A stretch of DNA of 64,000 nt, from assembly GCF_004346225.1 (NCBI RefSeq), contig NZ_SMAJ01000006.1, forward strand, positions 1 to 64,000, written 5' to 3'. The notes under the pieces are model-generated. The model made no database searches. It was given only the letters and a program-made list of their open reading frames with translations, and was not told the origin of the DNA. The DNA is from Paralcaligenes ureilyticus (GTDB taxonomy: Bacteria; Pseudomonadota; Gammaproteobacteria; Burkholderiales; Burkholderiaceae_B). The position numbers and the translations under genes are program-made. This document shows, one piece after another, positions 1-8,813 of the stretch; the stretch's first letter is position 1; each line of letters opens with the position of its first letter.

Positions 1-153
1 TGCGAATAGCCCAGTGGGCTATTCGCCCCACGAGTTCGCACGCCGCCCCGAAGCCGGTTCTGCGCGCGGGAAGTCATGGCGCAGCCATGACCGTGCCCGT
101 CAGAGCCCGATCCACCTTAACCGCCCACGATGCGGGGCTAGAAGGTTTATGCG
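1..153. repeat. Long palindromic repeat, copy A (right half)
   Basis: The window opens inside the central hairpin of a long imperfect palindrome whose complete copies lie at 16643-16894 and 30874-31125. The core hairpin at 2-26 has 11-bp arms and an AGT loop. Base 1 aligns with 30973 of copy C, so the left arm lies outside the window. A short hairpin unit follows at 191-218. The reading frames across it recur in all copies and look like by-products of the repeat. Confidence 0.85.
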
Positions 154-190
154 GCATAGGGCGGTATCAAAAGAATGCCACCTGCAGCGA

Positions 191-218
191 ATGCCACCCA
201 CAAGGGGTGGCGCTACAA
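191..218 (-). repeat. Short hairpin repeat unit
   Basis: One unit of the dispersed family, stem allele GCCACCC/GGGTGGC around the loop, lying just after long-repeat copy A and 16 bases from the stop codon of the serine hydrolase gene at 235. Confidence 0.85.
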
Positions 219-234
219 AAGCAGTCAGTTACCA

Positions 235-1209
235 TCACGACGCCAGCGCAACCGCCTTGCGCGCCCGCTCGATAAATTCGGCAAACGTCTGCGCTACGGA
301 CCCGTCATCCCCCATCCAGTTGACGATAAAGCAAAAGCTCGCCCTATGCGCAGGCCGCACCATCTGCCCTGCTACCGAAAAGCAGTGAAAACCCTCCCAG
401 TCGATACTGCCTCCTTTCCCATACCCCATCGTATCGTCAGGCAAAGTCGCCGGTATCGCATCCGCCATGGCGGAAATACGCTTGAATTCTCTCAACGTCT
501 CAGGTTTTTTGAACAGCTTTCCCGACAGCACATACTCATACCACCTCGTCATCTCGGCAGCCGTGCTCATCATGGTTTGCTTATCGTTGATGGGAGGCCT
601 CGGCTTGCCCGGCAACTGCCCGGCCGCCATCTTCTCCATTCCCGACCAACCCAAATCCACACCGCTATCGGCGCCGCTCAAGTACGAAAACAACTTGCGT
701 GTCGAATCGGGTATCAACGTGTGCTTGAGCCCAACGCTACCAATCAGCGCGCGCACCCGATCAGCACCCACCGCATTCATCGCAATATCCGTAGCCGTGT
801 TGTCGCTATGGGTGATCATGGCTTCGAGTATGGTCTTGGCGCTGGTCTTCCCCTGAAGACCGATCAGCACACTGCTGCCCGGCGACCACACCTCGGGCCC
901 CACACTGACTTGCGTCCCTTCCGACAGGCGCCCGCTTTCCACATCGAGCAAATAGTGCGCAAGAATAAAAGTCTTTATTGCACTGCCAACAAACAGCGGG
1001 CGATCCGCCGCTGCTGCATAACGCTTTATGCCGCTGGCCCGCTCGATGGAAATGCACGCAGCAGTGGTTCCAGGATGAATGCCGGCGAAGCTTTCCAATG
1101 CCGCATTCAACGACGTCTCGTCCACGGATTGCGCCTTTGCGCCCGGCGCCGCGGCAACGGTCAGGTAACCGCTCAACGCAGCCGTTTTGAGTAATGCTCT
1201 TCGGTTCAT
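235..1209 (-). CDS. Exported serine hydrolase, class A beta-lactamase fold
   Basis: A predicted 324-residue exported protein. The N-terminus NRRALLK followed by a hydrophobic stretch ending in AKA resembles a Tat signal. It carries the active-site series of serine beta-lactamases and low-mass penicillin-binding proteins: SAIK (S76, K79), SDN (135-137) and KGG (265-267, where KTG is usual). The omega-loop stretch (about 165-180) shows no obvious equivalent of the deacylating Glu166 of class A enzymes. The start at 1209 has a GAGGA ribosome binding site; a longer frame to 1233 lacks one. The family is clear, but real beta-lactam hydrolysis is uncertain and a peptidoglycan-related or esterase role is possible. 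Confidence 0.8.
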   Translation of the reverse strand: MNRRALLKTAALSGYLTVAAAPGAKAQSVDETSLNAALESFAGIHPGTTAACISIERASGIKRYAAAADRPLFVGSAIKTFILAHYLLDVESGRLSEGTQVSVGPEVWSPGSSVLIGLQGKTSAKTILEAMITHSDNTATDIAMNAVGADRVRALIGSVGLKHTLIPDSTRKLFSYLSGADSGVDLGWSGMEKMAAGQLPGKPRPPINDKQTMMSTAAEMTRWYEYVLSGKLFKKPETLREFKRISAMADAIPATLPDDTMGYGKGGSIDWEGFHCFSVAGQMVRPAHRASFCFIVNWMGDDGSVAQTFAEFIERARKAVALAS

Positions 1210-1278
1210 ACGTCCTCTTTCCCAAGTTATCACACTAACACTAGCGACTACATCATTACGCCGGCAGCGCTACCCAGA

Positions 1279-2523
1279 CTATGAACGCATGGTCTCCAGG
1301 CTCTTGATCTCGGCGCGCCGCCACCAAAGCAGCAGCAAACCCGGTACGGATATGGCCACCGTTGCCATGAAGAAAGTTGGCCAGCCCAGATGCTCGACCA
1401 GCGGCGGAGTCAAGGGGCCGGCCAGGTAGGTGCGCCCCACCGCCGACAGCGCCGACAAAAGCGCGAACTGAGTCGCGGAGAACTCCTGATTGCACAGCGC
1501 CATCAACAAGGCTACAAAGGCCGCTGTCCCCAGGCCTCCGCACAAGTTTTCAATGGCCACCGCTGCCGCCATCGAATACAGATGAGGCGGCGTCACGGCC
1601 AGCACCCAGTATGCAAAATTCGAAACCGCCTGGAAGATGCCGAACATCATTAGCGAACGGTACAGCCCCATGCGGGCCATTAACGAGCCGCCCAGCAAGG
1701 CGCCGATGATCGTGGCAACCAGCCCGAACACTTTATTGACCGTCCCCACTTCGGACACGCTAAAGCCCACCCCGCGCAATAGAAAGGTGGTCGACAACGC
1801 GCCGGCAAACGCATCGCCCAATTTGTACAGCACAATCAAAAGCAGAATCGTGATGGCGCCGCGCCGCTTGAAAAATTCGGCCAGCGGCTCCACGACCGCC
1901 AGCCCCAGCGTACGGGGCGTGCGGGCGACCACTTCGGGCTCGGGTGCGAGCAGCGTGGCGCATGCGCACACCACCATGAACGCGCCCATCAGAAAGTAGG
2001 TACCGCCCCAGCCCAGCCATTGATCGGCAATGATCAACGCCAGACCGCCCGATACGACCATGGCGATCCGGTAGCCCAGCACCTTGACCGCGGCGCCGGC
2101 CGCCAATTCGTGCTTGCGCAATACATCGGTGCTATAGGCATCGAACGCAATATCCTGCGTGGCCGATAAAAACGCCACCACAACCGCCAGCATCGCCAGG
2201 GTTGCCAGGCTGCCCGACGGCGAAAACAGCCCCATGCTGGCGATAGCCATCGCCAGCAGAATCTGCGTCATGAAAATCCAGCTGCGCCGGCGGCCCAGCA
2301 CGGGCAGAGCGTAACGATCAACCAAGGGCGACCAGAGGAATTTGAGCGTATAGGCCGAACCGATCAGCGTCAGAAAGCCAATATCCTGCAAAGAGACGTT
2401 AGACACCGTGGCCCATGCCTGCAAGGTCCCGGTAGTCAGCGCCAGCGGCAACCCGCTGGAAAAACCCAGAATCAGCAAAGGAATGACGCGTGGACTTGCG
2501 TATACGTTAGACGACGGAACGAT
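1279..2523 (-). CDS. ampG: AmpG-like muropeptide MFS permease
   Basis: Twelve-helix major facilitator protein of about 414 residues. The opening ILGFSSGLPLALTTGTLQAW and the LKFLWSPLVDRYALP loop are typical of AmpG, the inner-membrane permease that imports anhydro-muropeptides during wall recycling. It follows metW closely on the same strand. The start is a problem: upstream of the conserved region there is no in-frame ATG, GTG or TTG until one is well inside metW. A GGGAGA ribosome-binding-like stretch precedes GTC-ATC-GTT, so I place the start at the ATC (2523) provisionally. The family call is firm, the start is not. Confidence 0.82.
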   Translation of the reverse strand: MVPSSNVYASPRVIPLLILGFSSGLPLALTTGTLQAWATVSNVSLQDIGFLTLIGSAYTLKFLWSPLVDRYALPVLGRRRSWIFMTQILLAMAIASMGLFSPSGSLATLAMLAVVVAFLSATQDIAFDAYSTDVLRKHELAAGAAVKVLGYRIAMVVSGGLALIIADQWLGWGGTYFLMGAFMVVCACATLLAPEPEVVARTPRTLGLAVVEPLAEFFKRRGAITILLLIVLYKLGDAFAGALSTTFLLRGVGFSVSEVGTVNKVFGLVATIIGALLGGSLMARMGLYRSLMMFGIFQAVSNFAYWVLAVTPPHLYSMAAAVAIENLCGGLGTAAFVALLMALCNQEFSATQFALLSALSAVGRTYLAGPLTPPLVEHLGWPTFFMATVAISVPGLLLLWWRRAEIKSLETMRS

Positions 2524-2534
2524 GACTCTCCCTA

Positions 2535-3164
2535 TTATTTGCGTGCGTCCCGTTTGGGCGATTCGAATCGATACACCGCCAGCGTGCTGCGCCAGCCGGG
2601 CAGGAACTTGATCTCTTTGTCGACATTGAAGGTGGCCAGATGCGTGATGCGCAAGTCGAGCGAAGCGGCCAGATTCTGAAAATCCTTCAATGTGCACAAA
2701 TGAATGTTGGGTGTGTCGTACCACTGATACGGCATTTCCCCGGTAACCGGCATGCGCCCGCGCAAAATCGACCAGCCGTGGGGCCAGTAACCGAAGTTGG
2801 GAAACGACACGATTCCGAAACGCGCCACCCGCGCCATCTCGCGCAGGATATGTTCGGTATGGTGCATGGATTGCAATGTTTGCGACAACACCACCGTGTC
2901 GAACTGCTGGTCATCGAACAAGGCCAGGCCTTCTTCCAGGTTTTGCTGCACCACCGAAACACCGCGACGCACCGAGGCGATGAATTGTTCATCGTCGAGT
3001 TCAACACCTGCGCCCACCACTTCTTTTTGCTCGTGCAAGTAGGCCAACAGCGCGCCGTCGCCGCACCCCAGATCCAGCACCCGGCTTTGCGGCATGATCC
3101 AGCTGGCGATACGCGCCAGATCAGGCCTGATAGGGTTGGGCGCAACTACGGATTGCGTTGACAT
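2535..3164 (-). CDS. metW: MetW, methionine biosynthesis protein
   Basis: A 209-residue class I methyltransferase-fold protein. The SAM-binding motif VLDLGCGDGALLAYL lies near residue 30. MetW partners with MetX in many proteobacteria and raises homoserine acetylation or succinylation activity. Its ATG overlaps the metX stop (TGATG at 3162-3166), so the two are translationally coupled; a GTG one codon earlier is ignored. Adjacency to metX and ampG is the usual Alcaligenaceae order. Confidence 0.92.
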   Translation of the reverse strand: MSTQSVVAPNPIRPDLARIASWIMPQSRVLDLGCGDGALLAYLHEQKEVVGAGVELDDEQFIASVRRGVSVVQQNLEEGLALFDDQQFDTVVLSQTLQSMHHTEHILREMARVARFGIVSFPNFGYWPHGWSILRGRMPVTGEMPYQWYDTPNIHLCTLKDFQNLAASLDLRITHLATFNVDKEIKFLPGWRSTLAVYRFESPKRDARK

Positions 3165-4417
3165 CACGCTGACACTCCATGGCTCATCCGGCGGGGCGCC
3201 AGATCCAGCTTATGTGCAATGCGGTCATAGTAGCCCTGAACGACCGCGTGATAACGCGGATCTTCCAGCAAAAAAGCATCGTGGCCGTGGGGTGCGTCGA
3301 TTTCGGCATACGCGACCGGCCGATTGTTTTTGAGAAGCGCCCGCACGATTTCGCGCGAGCGTGCCGGTGGAAAGCGCCAGTCGGTCGTAAAGGAGACCAG
3401 CAGAAAATCGGCCTTTACCCCGGCCAGGGCCCGAGCCAAATCGCCGCCGAAATTGCGCGCCGGATCGAAATAATCGAGCGCGCGGGTAATCAACAGATAG
3501 GTATTGGCATCGAAATAGCCCGAGAATTTCTCGCCTTGATGGCGCAGATACGACTCCACTTCGAACTCAACCCCATAGCCATAGTGAAATTCGCCTCCTT
3601 CGGCCGGCGCACGCTGAGTGCGGCCGAATCGCTCGGCCATGTCGTCATCGGACAGATAGGTAATATGAGCCAGCATACGTGCAACCGATAGCCCACCCTT
3701 GGGCAAGGTCTCGTGCGCCAGGTAATCGCCGCCATGAAAATCCGGATCGGAGATGATCGAGCGGCGCGCCACTTCGTTAAACCCGATATTCTGCGCCGAC
3801 AGGCGCGGCGTGCTGGCAATCACAATGCAATGCGCGACCCGCTCGGGGCAGGTGATGGCCCAGCTCAACGCCTGCATGCCACCCAGCGACCCACCCATCA
3901 CCGCCGCAAATTTTTCAATGCCGAAATGATCGGCCAGGCGCACCTGGGCCAGCACCCAGTCTTCGATGGTCAGGACGGGAAATGCCGCGCCCCAAGGCTT
4001 GCCCGTATCGGGCCTGAGGCTGGCCGGCCCCGTTGAACCGAAACACGAGCCAATATTGTTGACGCCAATGACAAAGAACCGATCGGTATCGACGGCCTTG
4101 CCAGGCCCGACCATATTGTCCCACCAGCCCACATCCTTGGGATTGCCGCAGGCCATGCCGGCCACATGATGCGAAGCATTCAGCGCATGGCAGATCAACA
4201 CGGCATTGGTGCGCGCCGGGTTCAGCACACCGTAAGTTTCAACGGCCAGCTCGTAAGACGGCAAAACCTGGCCGCTGCTGAGCGGCAAAGGGTCGTTAAA
4301 CGCAATAAGTTGGGGGGTGACAAACCCGACCGAGCCGGCAGGCACGCGGGTTTCAATATTGGAAGCGGGAATTTCAGGCAATACGGACGACGTAGATGAA
4401 GCAGATAGTTGGGCCAT
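3164..4417 (-). CDS. metX: Homoserine O-acyltransferase MetX
   Basis: Alpha/beta-hydrolase-fold enzyme of 417 residues that acylates homoserine with acetyl-CoA or succinyl-CoA in the first committed step of methionine synthesis. The nucleophile elbow is [13 protein letters not shown]; the Asp and His of the triad fit TTDWRFPP and the C-terminal PHGHDAFLL. The ATG is preceded by AAAGAG at five bases, and this ribosome binding site is the 3' end of a SAM-II riboswitch (4423-4477). When SAM is plentiful, translation of metX and the coupled metW should therefore fall. Acetyl versus succinyl preference cannot be read with certainty. Confidence 0.95.
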   Translation of the reverse strand: MAQLSASSTSSVLPEIPASNIETRVPAGSVGFVTPQLIAFNDPLPLSSGQVLPSYELAVETYGVLNPARTNAVLICHALNASHHVAGMACGNPKDVGWWDNMVGPGKAVDTDRFFVIGVNNIGSCFGSTGPASLRPDTGKPWGAAFPVLTIEDWVLAQVRLADHFGIEKFAAVMGGSLGGMQALSWAITCPERVAHCIVIASTPRLSAQNIGFNEVARRSIISDPDFHGGDYLAHETLPKGGLSVARMLAHITYLSDDDMAERFGRTQRAPAEGGEFHYGYGVEFEVESYLRHQGEKFSGYFDANTYLLITRALDYFDPARNFGGDLARALAGVKADFLLVSFTTDWRFPPARSREIVRALLKNNRPVAYAEIDAPHGHDAFLLEDPRYHAVVQGYYDRIAHKLDLAPRRMSHGVSA

Positions 4418-4422
4418 ATGGA

Positions 4423-4477
4423 CTCTTTAGCTGGATTTATGAGGCGCCCGCAAGCAGATCACGCAAATCGGCGCCGA
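4423..4477 (-). promoter_or_regulatory. SAM-II riboswitch of metX
   Basis: On the minus strand the metX leader reads GGCGCC, CGATTTG, a CTTGCGGGCGCC return arm, then ATAAATCCAGCTAAAGAG and the ATG. This matches the SAM-II pattern: a GC-rich P1 stem, a GATTT loop pairing in an H-type pseudoknot with the downstream AAATC, and the conserved AGCTAAA at the 3' end. The terminal AAAGAG is the ribosome binding site, so ligand binding would block initiation. A covariance search against RF00521 would settle it. Confidence 0.85.
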
Positions 4478-4597
4478 TTCGATGTTCAAAGTTTATCACC
4501 ATCGAATAAACCGAGCATCGTTTTGTCTCCCTGGATTTTACCAAAATGAATAAAATTGATACATTGGTTTAGTTATTGTAATTAAAGCGACATACCA

Positions 4598-4930
4598 ATG
4601 ATAAGAAACAGATCCATGAACCCTCTTACAACCAAGGAACTGTCCTGCCTGCGTTGGGCAGCCATCGGCAAGACCAGTTGGGAAATGAGCATGATTCTGG
4701 GCATGGCCGAACGCACGGTCAACTTTCACATTCAAAATGCCTGCCAAAAGTTGCAGGTGCGCGGTCGCCAAGCGGCCATTACTGCGGTTTTGCAAGCCGG
4801 TTGGCTAAATGTCGCTACCGAGGCTTCCCCAAAGAACCAAAAAACTCGTCCGCCTCCGGCTTTGGATAAAGCGCGGAGGGAGCGGTTACCAGGCCTTCGA
4901 CCAAGCCGCGAGGTAGCAGCCAAACCTTAG
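4598..4930 (+). CDS. HTH-only LuxR/GerE-type protein
   Basis: About 104-110 residues (ATG at 4598 or 4616, neither with a good ribosome binding site). Residues about 8-68 form a GerE/LuxR helix-turn-helix: LTTKELSCLRWAAIGKTSWE, MSMILGMAERTVNFHIQNA and KLQV. The sequence resembles the DNA-binding end of quorum-sensing LuxR proteins, but no autoinducer or receiver domain is present. The last ~38 codons run antisense over the 3' end of the convergent lipoprotein gene and look non-conserved (rich in Pro, Arg and Lys). The upstream DNA is AT-rich. It may be a small solo regulator or the remnant of a larger LuxR gene. Confidence 0.6.
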   Translation: MIRNRSMNPLTTKELSCLRWAAIGKTSWEMSMILGMAERTVNFHIQNACQKLQVRGRQAAITAVLQAGWLNVATEASPKNQKTRPPPALDKARRERLPGLRPSREVAAKP

Positions 4931-5327
4931 CATCGAGCCGGGCAGCGCCCTTTTGCGACTTGCCCTCAATGGTAAAACGATTGCCGGGTTCGGGTAAAAC
5001 CCGAGGCGGCGCCACGCCCAGATTCTGATAGAGCGAACGTATCACCGCCCGGGCAAAATCGTGCTTGGCCTGATCGTCATTCGCCCACTCATCGGGCCAC
5101 GGCGCGTAACCTACCGCAAACGCCGCGTCATTGACTTGAGCTGCCGTCAGGGAAAACTGCAGAGAGTGGCCCGAGAAATCCAGCGGGCGTTGCCCGGTCT
5201 CGGGCTTGCCCGGAAAAATCGCCGTCACCGACCCGTCAGCAATCGGGGCCACTCGCCAGTTGTACTCCGGCGAACATCCCGTCAAGGCCATAAAAACCAT
5301 TGAAACCGCTGCCATACGTCTGAACAT
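4815..5327 (-). CDS. Putative lipoprotein
   Basis: A 170-residue protein opening MFRRMAAVSMVFMALTGCSP, a lipoprotein signal with lipobox LTGC. The start at 5327 has GGGAG six bases upstream; the longer frame to 5450 has no such support. The mature part is small and mixed (for example WRVAPIADGSVTAIFPGKPE and FTIEGKSQKGAARLDAKVW) with no motif I recognise. It is divergent from gshA and its 3' end overlaps the LuxR-type reading frame. It probably sits in the outer or inner membrane; function unknown. Confidence 0.75.
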   Translation of the reverse strand: MFRRMAAVSMVFMALTGCSPEYNWRVAPIADGSVTAIFPGKPETGQRPLDFSGHSLQFSLTAAQVNDAAFAVGYAPWPDEWANDDQAKHDFARAVIRSLYQNLGVAPPRVLPEPGNRFTIEGKSQKGAARLDAKVWLLPRGLVEGLVTAPSALYPKPEADEFFGSLGKPR

Positions 5328-5473
5328 TCGGGCTCCCAGCCATCCTTTCCCACAAAGGATGTTCAGTTTACCGCCCCGCGGCCCGGGCCCTGCGCCGCTA
5401 TCGGCCAAATCCACTTCCGCCATAACCTGTATCCCACCACTAATTGTCAAACACCCGTAAAATCGCAGGCTGA

Positions 5474-7075
5474 ATGACTAAAAACAATCCTGCAATGACT
5501 CCCAAGCACTCCCGCTACACGGCACTGCGCCAGAACCCCGAATTGCTCAAAAAAATATTACGCGGTATCGAAAAAGAAGGCTTGCGCGTCGATAACCAGG
5601 GGGTACTTGCCCGTACGCCGCACCCGGGCGCGCTGGGCTCGGCGCTGACTAATCCCCGCATCACGACAGACTACTCCGAGTCGTTGCTGGAAATGATTAC
5701 GGGAACCCACACCACGGTGGCCGCCCTGCTCGAAGAACTGGACGACACCCACCGTTTTGTGGCGCAGCAACTCGGCCAGGAACTGATCTGGAATCAATCG
5801 ATGCCCGCGCACCTTCCTGCAGAGGCCGACATCCCCATCGCCTGGTACGGCACTTCCAACACTGGCATGCTCAAGCACGTCTACCGGCGCGGCCTGGCCG
5901 AGCGCTACGGCAAAACCATGCAATGCATCGCCGGCGTGCATTACAACTTCTCGTTGCCGGACGAAATATGGGAACGTTTCGGCGTCCGGGGGTCTTCCGT
6001 TGAAGATCGTCGATCCAAAGGCTATCTGGCCCTGATTCGCAACTTCACGCGTTATTCGTGGCTGCTGATGTATTTATTCGGGGCCTCGCCTGCCGTATCC
6101 AGCACATTCATGCATGGCGCCAGGCAGTCCTTGCAAAGCCTGGACGCCGACACCTTGTATCTGCCGTACGCCACCAGCTTGCGCATGAGCGATTTCGGCT
6201 ATCAAAACAAGGCGCAATCGGAATTACAGCTTTGCTATAACGATATAGAAACCTTTTTGGCCCGTATGTACAACGCCGTCACCAAACCGTGGCCTGCCTA
6301 CGAAGCCATAGGCACACATCGCAACGGCGAATGGATTCAGCTCAACACGCACGTGCTGCAAATCGAAAACGAGTATTACTCCACGATCCGGCCCAAGCGC
6401 ACCACTGGGCGCTGCGAGCGCCCTGTCACAGCCCTGGCCGAGCGCGGCGTGCAATATATAGAGGTGCGTTGCCTGGATATCGATCCCGACTCGCCAATCG
6501 GCATTTCGCCCCAGACCAGTTACTTCATGGATGCCTTCCTGCTCTTTTGCGCCACAGAGGAAAGCCCATTCTTTCCGCAAGACGGCACGTGCCGCCACAG
6601 CCGCGGCAATTTCGGCCTGGTCGTCAAGGAAGGCCGCAAGCCAGGCCTGCAGTTGATCAGGTCCGATGACGCGGCCGATTCGCACCAATCCGTCGGCCTG
6701 GCCGATTGGGGCCTGGAACTGATCGAGCGCATTCTCCCCTACGCAGAAGCGCTCGATGCCGCACACGGCGGCCAGAACTATGTACACGCCGTAGAGGCGC
6801 AACGGCCCAAACTCAGCGACAGCGAGCAGACCCCATCAGCCGAACTGTTGGAGGCGCTACGCGCCGATGGCATCAGCCTGCATGACTACACCTTGCAGCA
6901 AAGCCAGCGGCACCGCGACGCGCTGCGTGCCAGGCCCTTGAATGCTGCGATGCAGCATGAGATGATCCAGATGGCCGCCCAATCGGTGCAGGAGCAGGCT
7001 CATCTGGAGCAAAGCGACCGTGAAGACTTCGACACCTACGTGGCCCGTTATCATGCGGCGCTTAAACGCCCTTGA
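5474..7075 (+). CDS. gshA: Glutamate-cysteine ligase
   Basis: A 533-residue enzyme making gamma-glutamylcysteine, the first step of glutathione synthesis. It is the long proteobacterial GshA type: GIEKEGLRVDNQG near residue 32 and TTDYSESLLEMITGTH carry the metal- and glutamate-binding acids, with IAGVHYNFSLP and RKGYLALIRNFTRY-like segments following. A second ATG at 5495 could also serve. It converges on the GGDEF gene, with 31 bases between the stops. Confidence 0.95.
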   Translation: MTKNNPAMTPKHSRYTALRQNPELLKKILRGIEKEGLRVDNQGVLARTPHPGALGSALTNPRITTDYSESLLEMITGTHTTVAALLEELDDTHRFVAQQLGQELIWNQSMPAHLPAEADIPIAWYGTSNTGMLKHVYRRGLAERYGKTMQCIAGVHYNFSLPDEIWERFGVRGSSVEDRRSKGYLALIRNFTRYSWLLMYLFGASPAVSSTFMHGARQSLQSLDADTLYLPYATSLRMSDFGYQNKAQSELQLCYNDIETFLARMYNAVTKPWPAYEAIGTHRNGEWIQLNTHVLQIENEYYSTIRPKRTTGRCERPVTALAERGVQYIEVRCLDIDPDSPIGISPQTSYFMDAFLLFCATEESPFFPQDGTCRHSRGNFGLVVKEGRKPGLQLIRSDDAADSHQSVGLADWGLELIERILPYAEALDAAHGGQNYVHAVEAQRPKLSDSEQTPSAELLEALRADGISLHDYTLQQSQRHRDALRARPLNAAMQHEMIQMAAQSVQEQAHLEQSDREDFDTYVARYHAALKRP

Positions 7076-7106
7076 CGCAGAATCCGGCCGGGCGCCGACG
7101 ATACCG

Positions 7107-8627
7107 TCAGGCGCCTGAAGCGCCGGCAGCGTCATCGGCGTGCCGACGCTCATTGGGTTCTTCGGTATAAAACATGCGCTTTCTCTCGTACATCGCCCTA
7201 TCCGCCCTTTGCATTGCCAGCTCGAGGCGTTCTCCATCCACAGCCGTGGCGCACCCCATGGCGATCGAAAGCGTTGTCGCCGAATAATACTGATTATTCA
7301 CCGCCACCAGGGCAACGATCTGCTCCATGACCTCGGCCGCGCCCTCCGCATCGGTCGAAGGCAACAAAACCGCGAATTCATCGCCCCCAATGCGCGAGGC
7401 GCAGGCAGGCTTGGTGACCGCGGCATCCAGGACTTCCCCGAAACGGCGCAATAAATCATCGCCCGCCGCGTGCCCAAGCGCGTCGTTCATCGCCTTCAGC
7501 CCGTTCAGATCGATAATAATGATGCTCACGGGATAGAATTTCTTTCGCTCAAGCCGATTGAGCTCATCGACATAGAAACTCCGATTGTGCAGCTTGGTCA
7601 GGGAATCGTGCTTGCCCAGAAACTCGAGATACGCCTCGGCCTTTTTTCGCGCGGTAATATCCGTAAGCGCCACCAGCACCAGATCCCAGTTTTCTTCATG
7701 GCCGGGAAGTACCGAAAACTGCAGGTACAGATACAAGGGATCGCCAGCAAGCGTGTGATTCACCACCTCCCGCTGCTGAAATAATCTTTCTTCCCACAAA
7801 TCAACCAGTTGTTCGCGAAAATGCGGATACATATCATCGCGAAATACCTTATCCAGATTATTCAAGAGCGTTGTCTGGTCGGGAGCGACAAACAATGCGA
7901 GAGTCGTCTGATTGACATTGATCACCCTGATTTCTTCCGCACAGCGAGTGACAAATTCCGGATGAACATCGGTGAACGTGCGGAAATCCGAAATGCCCGC
8001 GCGACGGATCTCATCGAACAAGCGTCGAATCGCACTGAAGTCTTCGACCCACAGCGACACGGGCGAATGCTGGAACAGGCCGCGCGCGTACGACTCGCTG
8101 GCCGCCAGCTGGCTTTGGACGGACAACCGCTCGGTTACATCTTCCACCGCCACCAGCACGCGGCTCCAATTGTCGGGCTCATCACCCAGGATGCTGCCTC
8201 GTATCTGGACGTCCAGGCGGCGTCCCGATACGGTGTAATTCACGCTGTGGCCCGAAAAATGACGCTGGCCATTCCATAATTGCACCAGCTCGCCGATCAA
8301 GCCTGCCAGCATTTCACCCCTGAATATCCGGTCGAGATTCTGCTTCAGATGCTCCAGATCATCCGCTTCGAACAGGCTAAGCGTGCGACGGTTCACGTTG
8401 ACCACCCGCATTTGCTGGGTGCACTGTTCCACAAGATGGGGATTGGCCAGCAAATGGCTGCCCAGATTGCTTATCCCCTCGGCGCGCCATTGGGCAAACA
8501 ACGTTTGAATGCCGCTGTAGTCTTCCAGCCAAAGCGAGGCTGGCGCAACATCGAAGATATCACCGTCGCCTGTTGCCTGGCCCACCTGCTGCAGGATTTT
8601 GGTTAAATGATTGTTGTTATCTGCCAT
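7107..8627 (-). CDS. PAS-PAS-GGDEF diguanylate cyclase
   Basis: A 506-residue cytoplasmic protein without visible membrane segments. Two related sensor modules (about 28-170 and 188-328) each begin SLWxED(Y/F)SxI and share RVxNVN and an LVAVEDVT/LVALTDIT end, so they look like an internal PAS duplication. The GGDEF domain follows (about 335-490) with HDSLTKLHNRSF, DLNGLKAMND and an intact GGDEF (414-418), so cyclic-di-GMP synthesis is likely. The inhibitory I-site RxxD expected five residues before GGDEF is absent (TKPA there). The ligand sensed by the PAS modules is unknown. Confidence 0.92.
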   Translation of the reverse strand: MADNNNHLTKILQQVGQATGDGDIFDVAPASLWLEDYSGIQTLFAQWRAEGISNLGSHLLANPHLVEQCTQQMRVVNVNRRTLSLFEADDLEHLKQNLDRIFRGEMLAGLIGELVQLWNGQRHFSGHSVNYTVSGRRLDVQIRGSILGDEPDNWSRVLVAVEDVTERLSVQSQLAASESYARGLFQHSPVSLWVEDFSAIRRLFDEIRRAGISDFRTFTDVHPEFVTRCAEEIRVINVNQTTLALFVAPDQTTLLNNLDKVFRDDMYPHFREQLVDLWEERLFQQREVVNHTLAGDPLYLYLQFSVLPGHEENWDLVLVALTDITARKKAEAYLEFLGKHDSLTKLHNRSFYVDELNRLERKKFYPVSIIIIDLNGLKAMNDALGHAAGDDLLRRFGEVLDAAVTKPACASRIGGDEFAVLLPSTDAEGAAEVMEQIVALVAVNNQYYSATTLSIAMGCATAVDGERLELAMQRADRAMYERKRMFYTEEPNERRHADDAAGASGA

Positions 8628-8813
8628 GGAAAGCTCTGACTTTCGAATGTGATGAGATCTGCGTTACCTCTACAACGACAGCGCAAATCTCGTGACAATG
8701 CGGTATGGGTCGGGTGCGTGGGAGCCCACATTCGGCCCATTTTAGCGCCATAGGCGCTCACGCCGCCCTACCCGCTCTCTTGTATGATATCAACTATAAC
8801 GGAGACCAAACTC

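Noticed and set aside
175-1194. 339-codon plus-strand frame opposite the serine hydrolase gene
   Set aside because: It is antisense to a gene with clear catalytic motifs and shows no recognisable domain.
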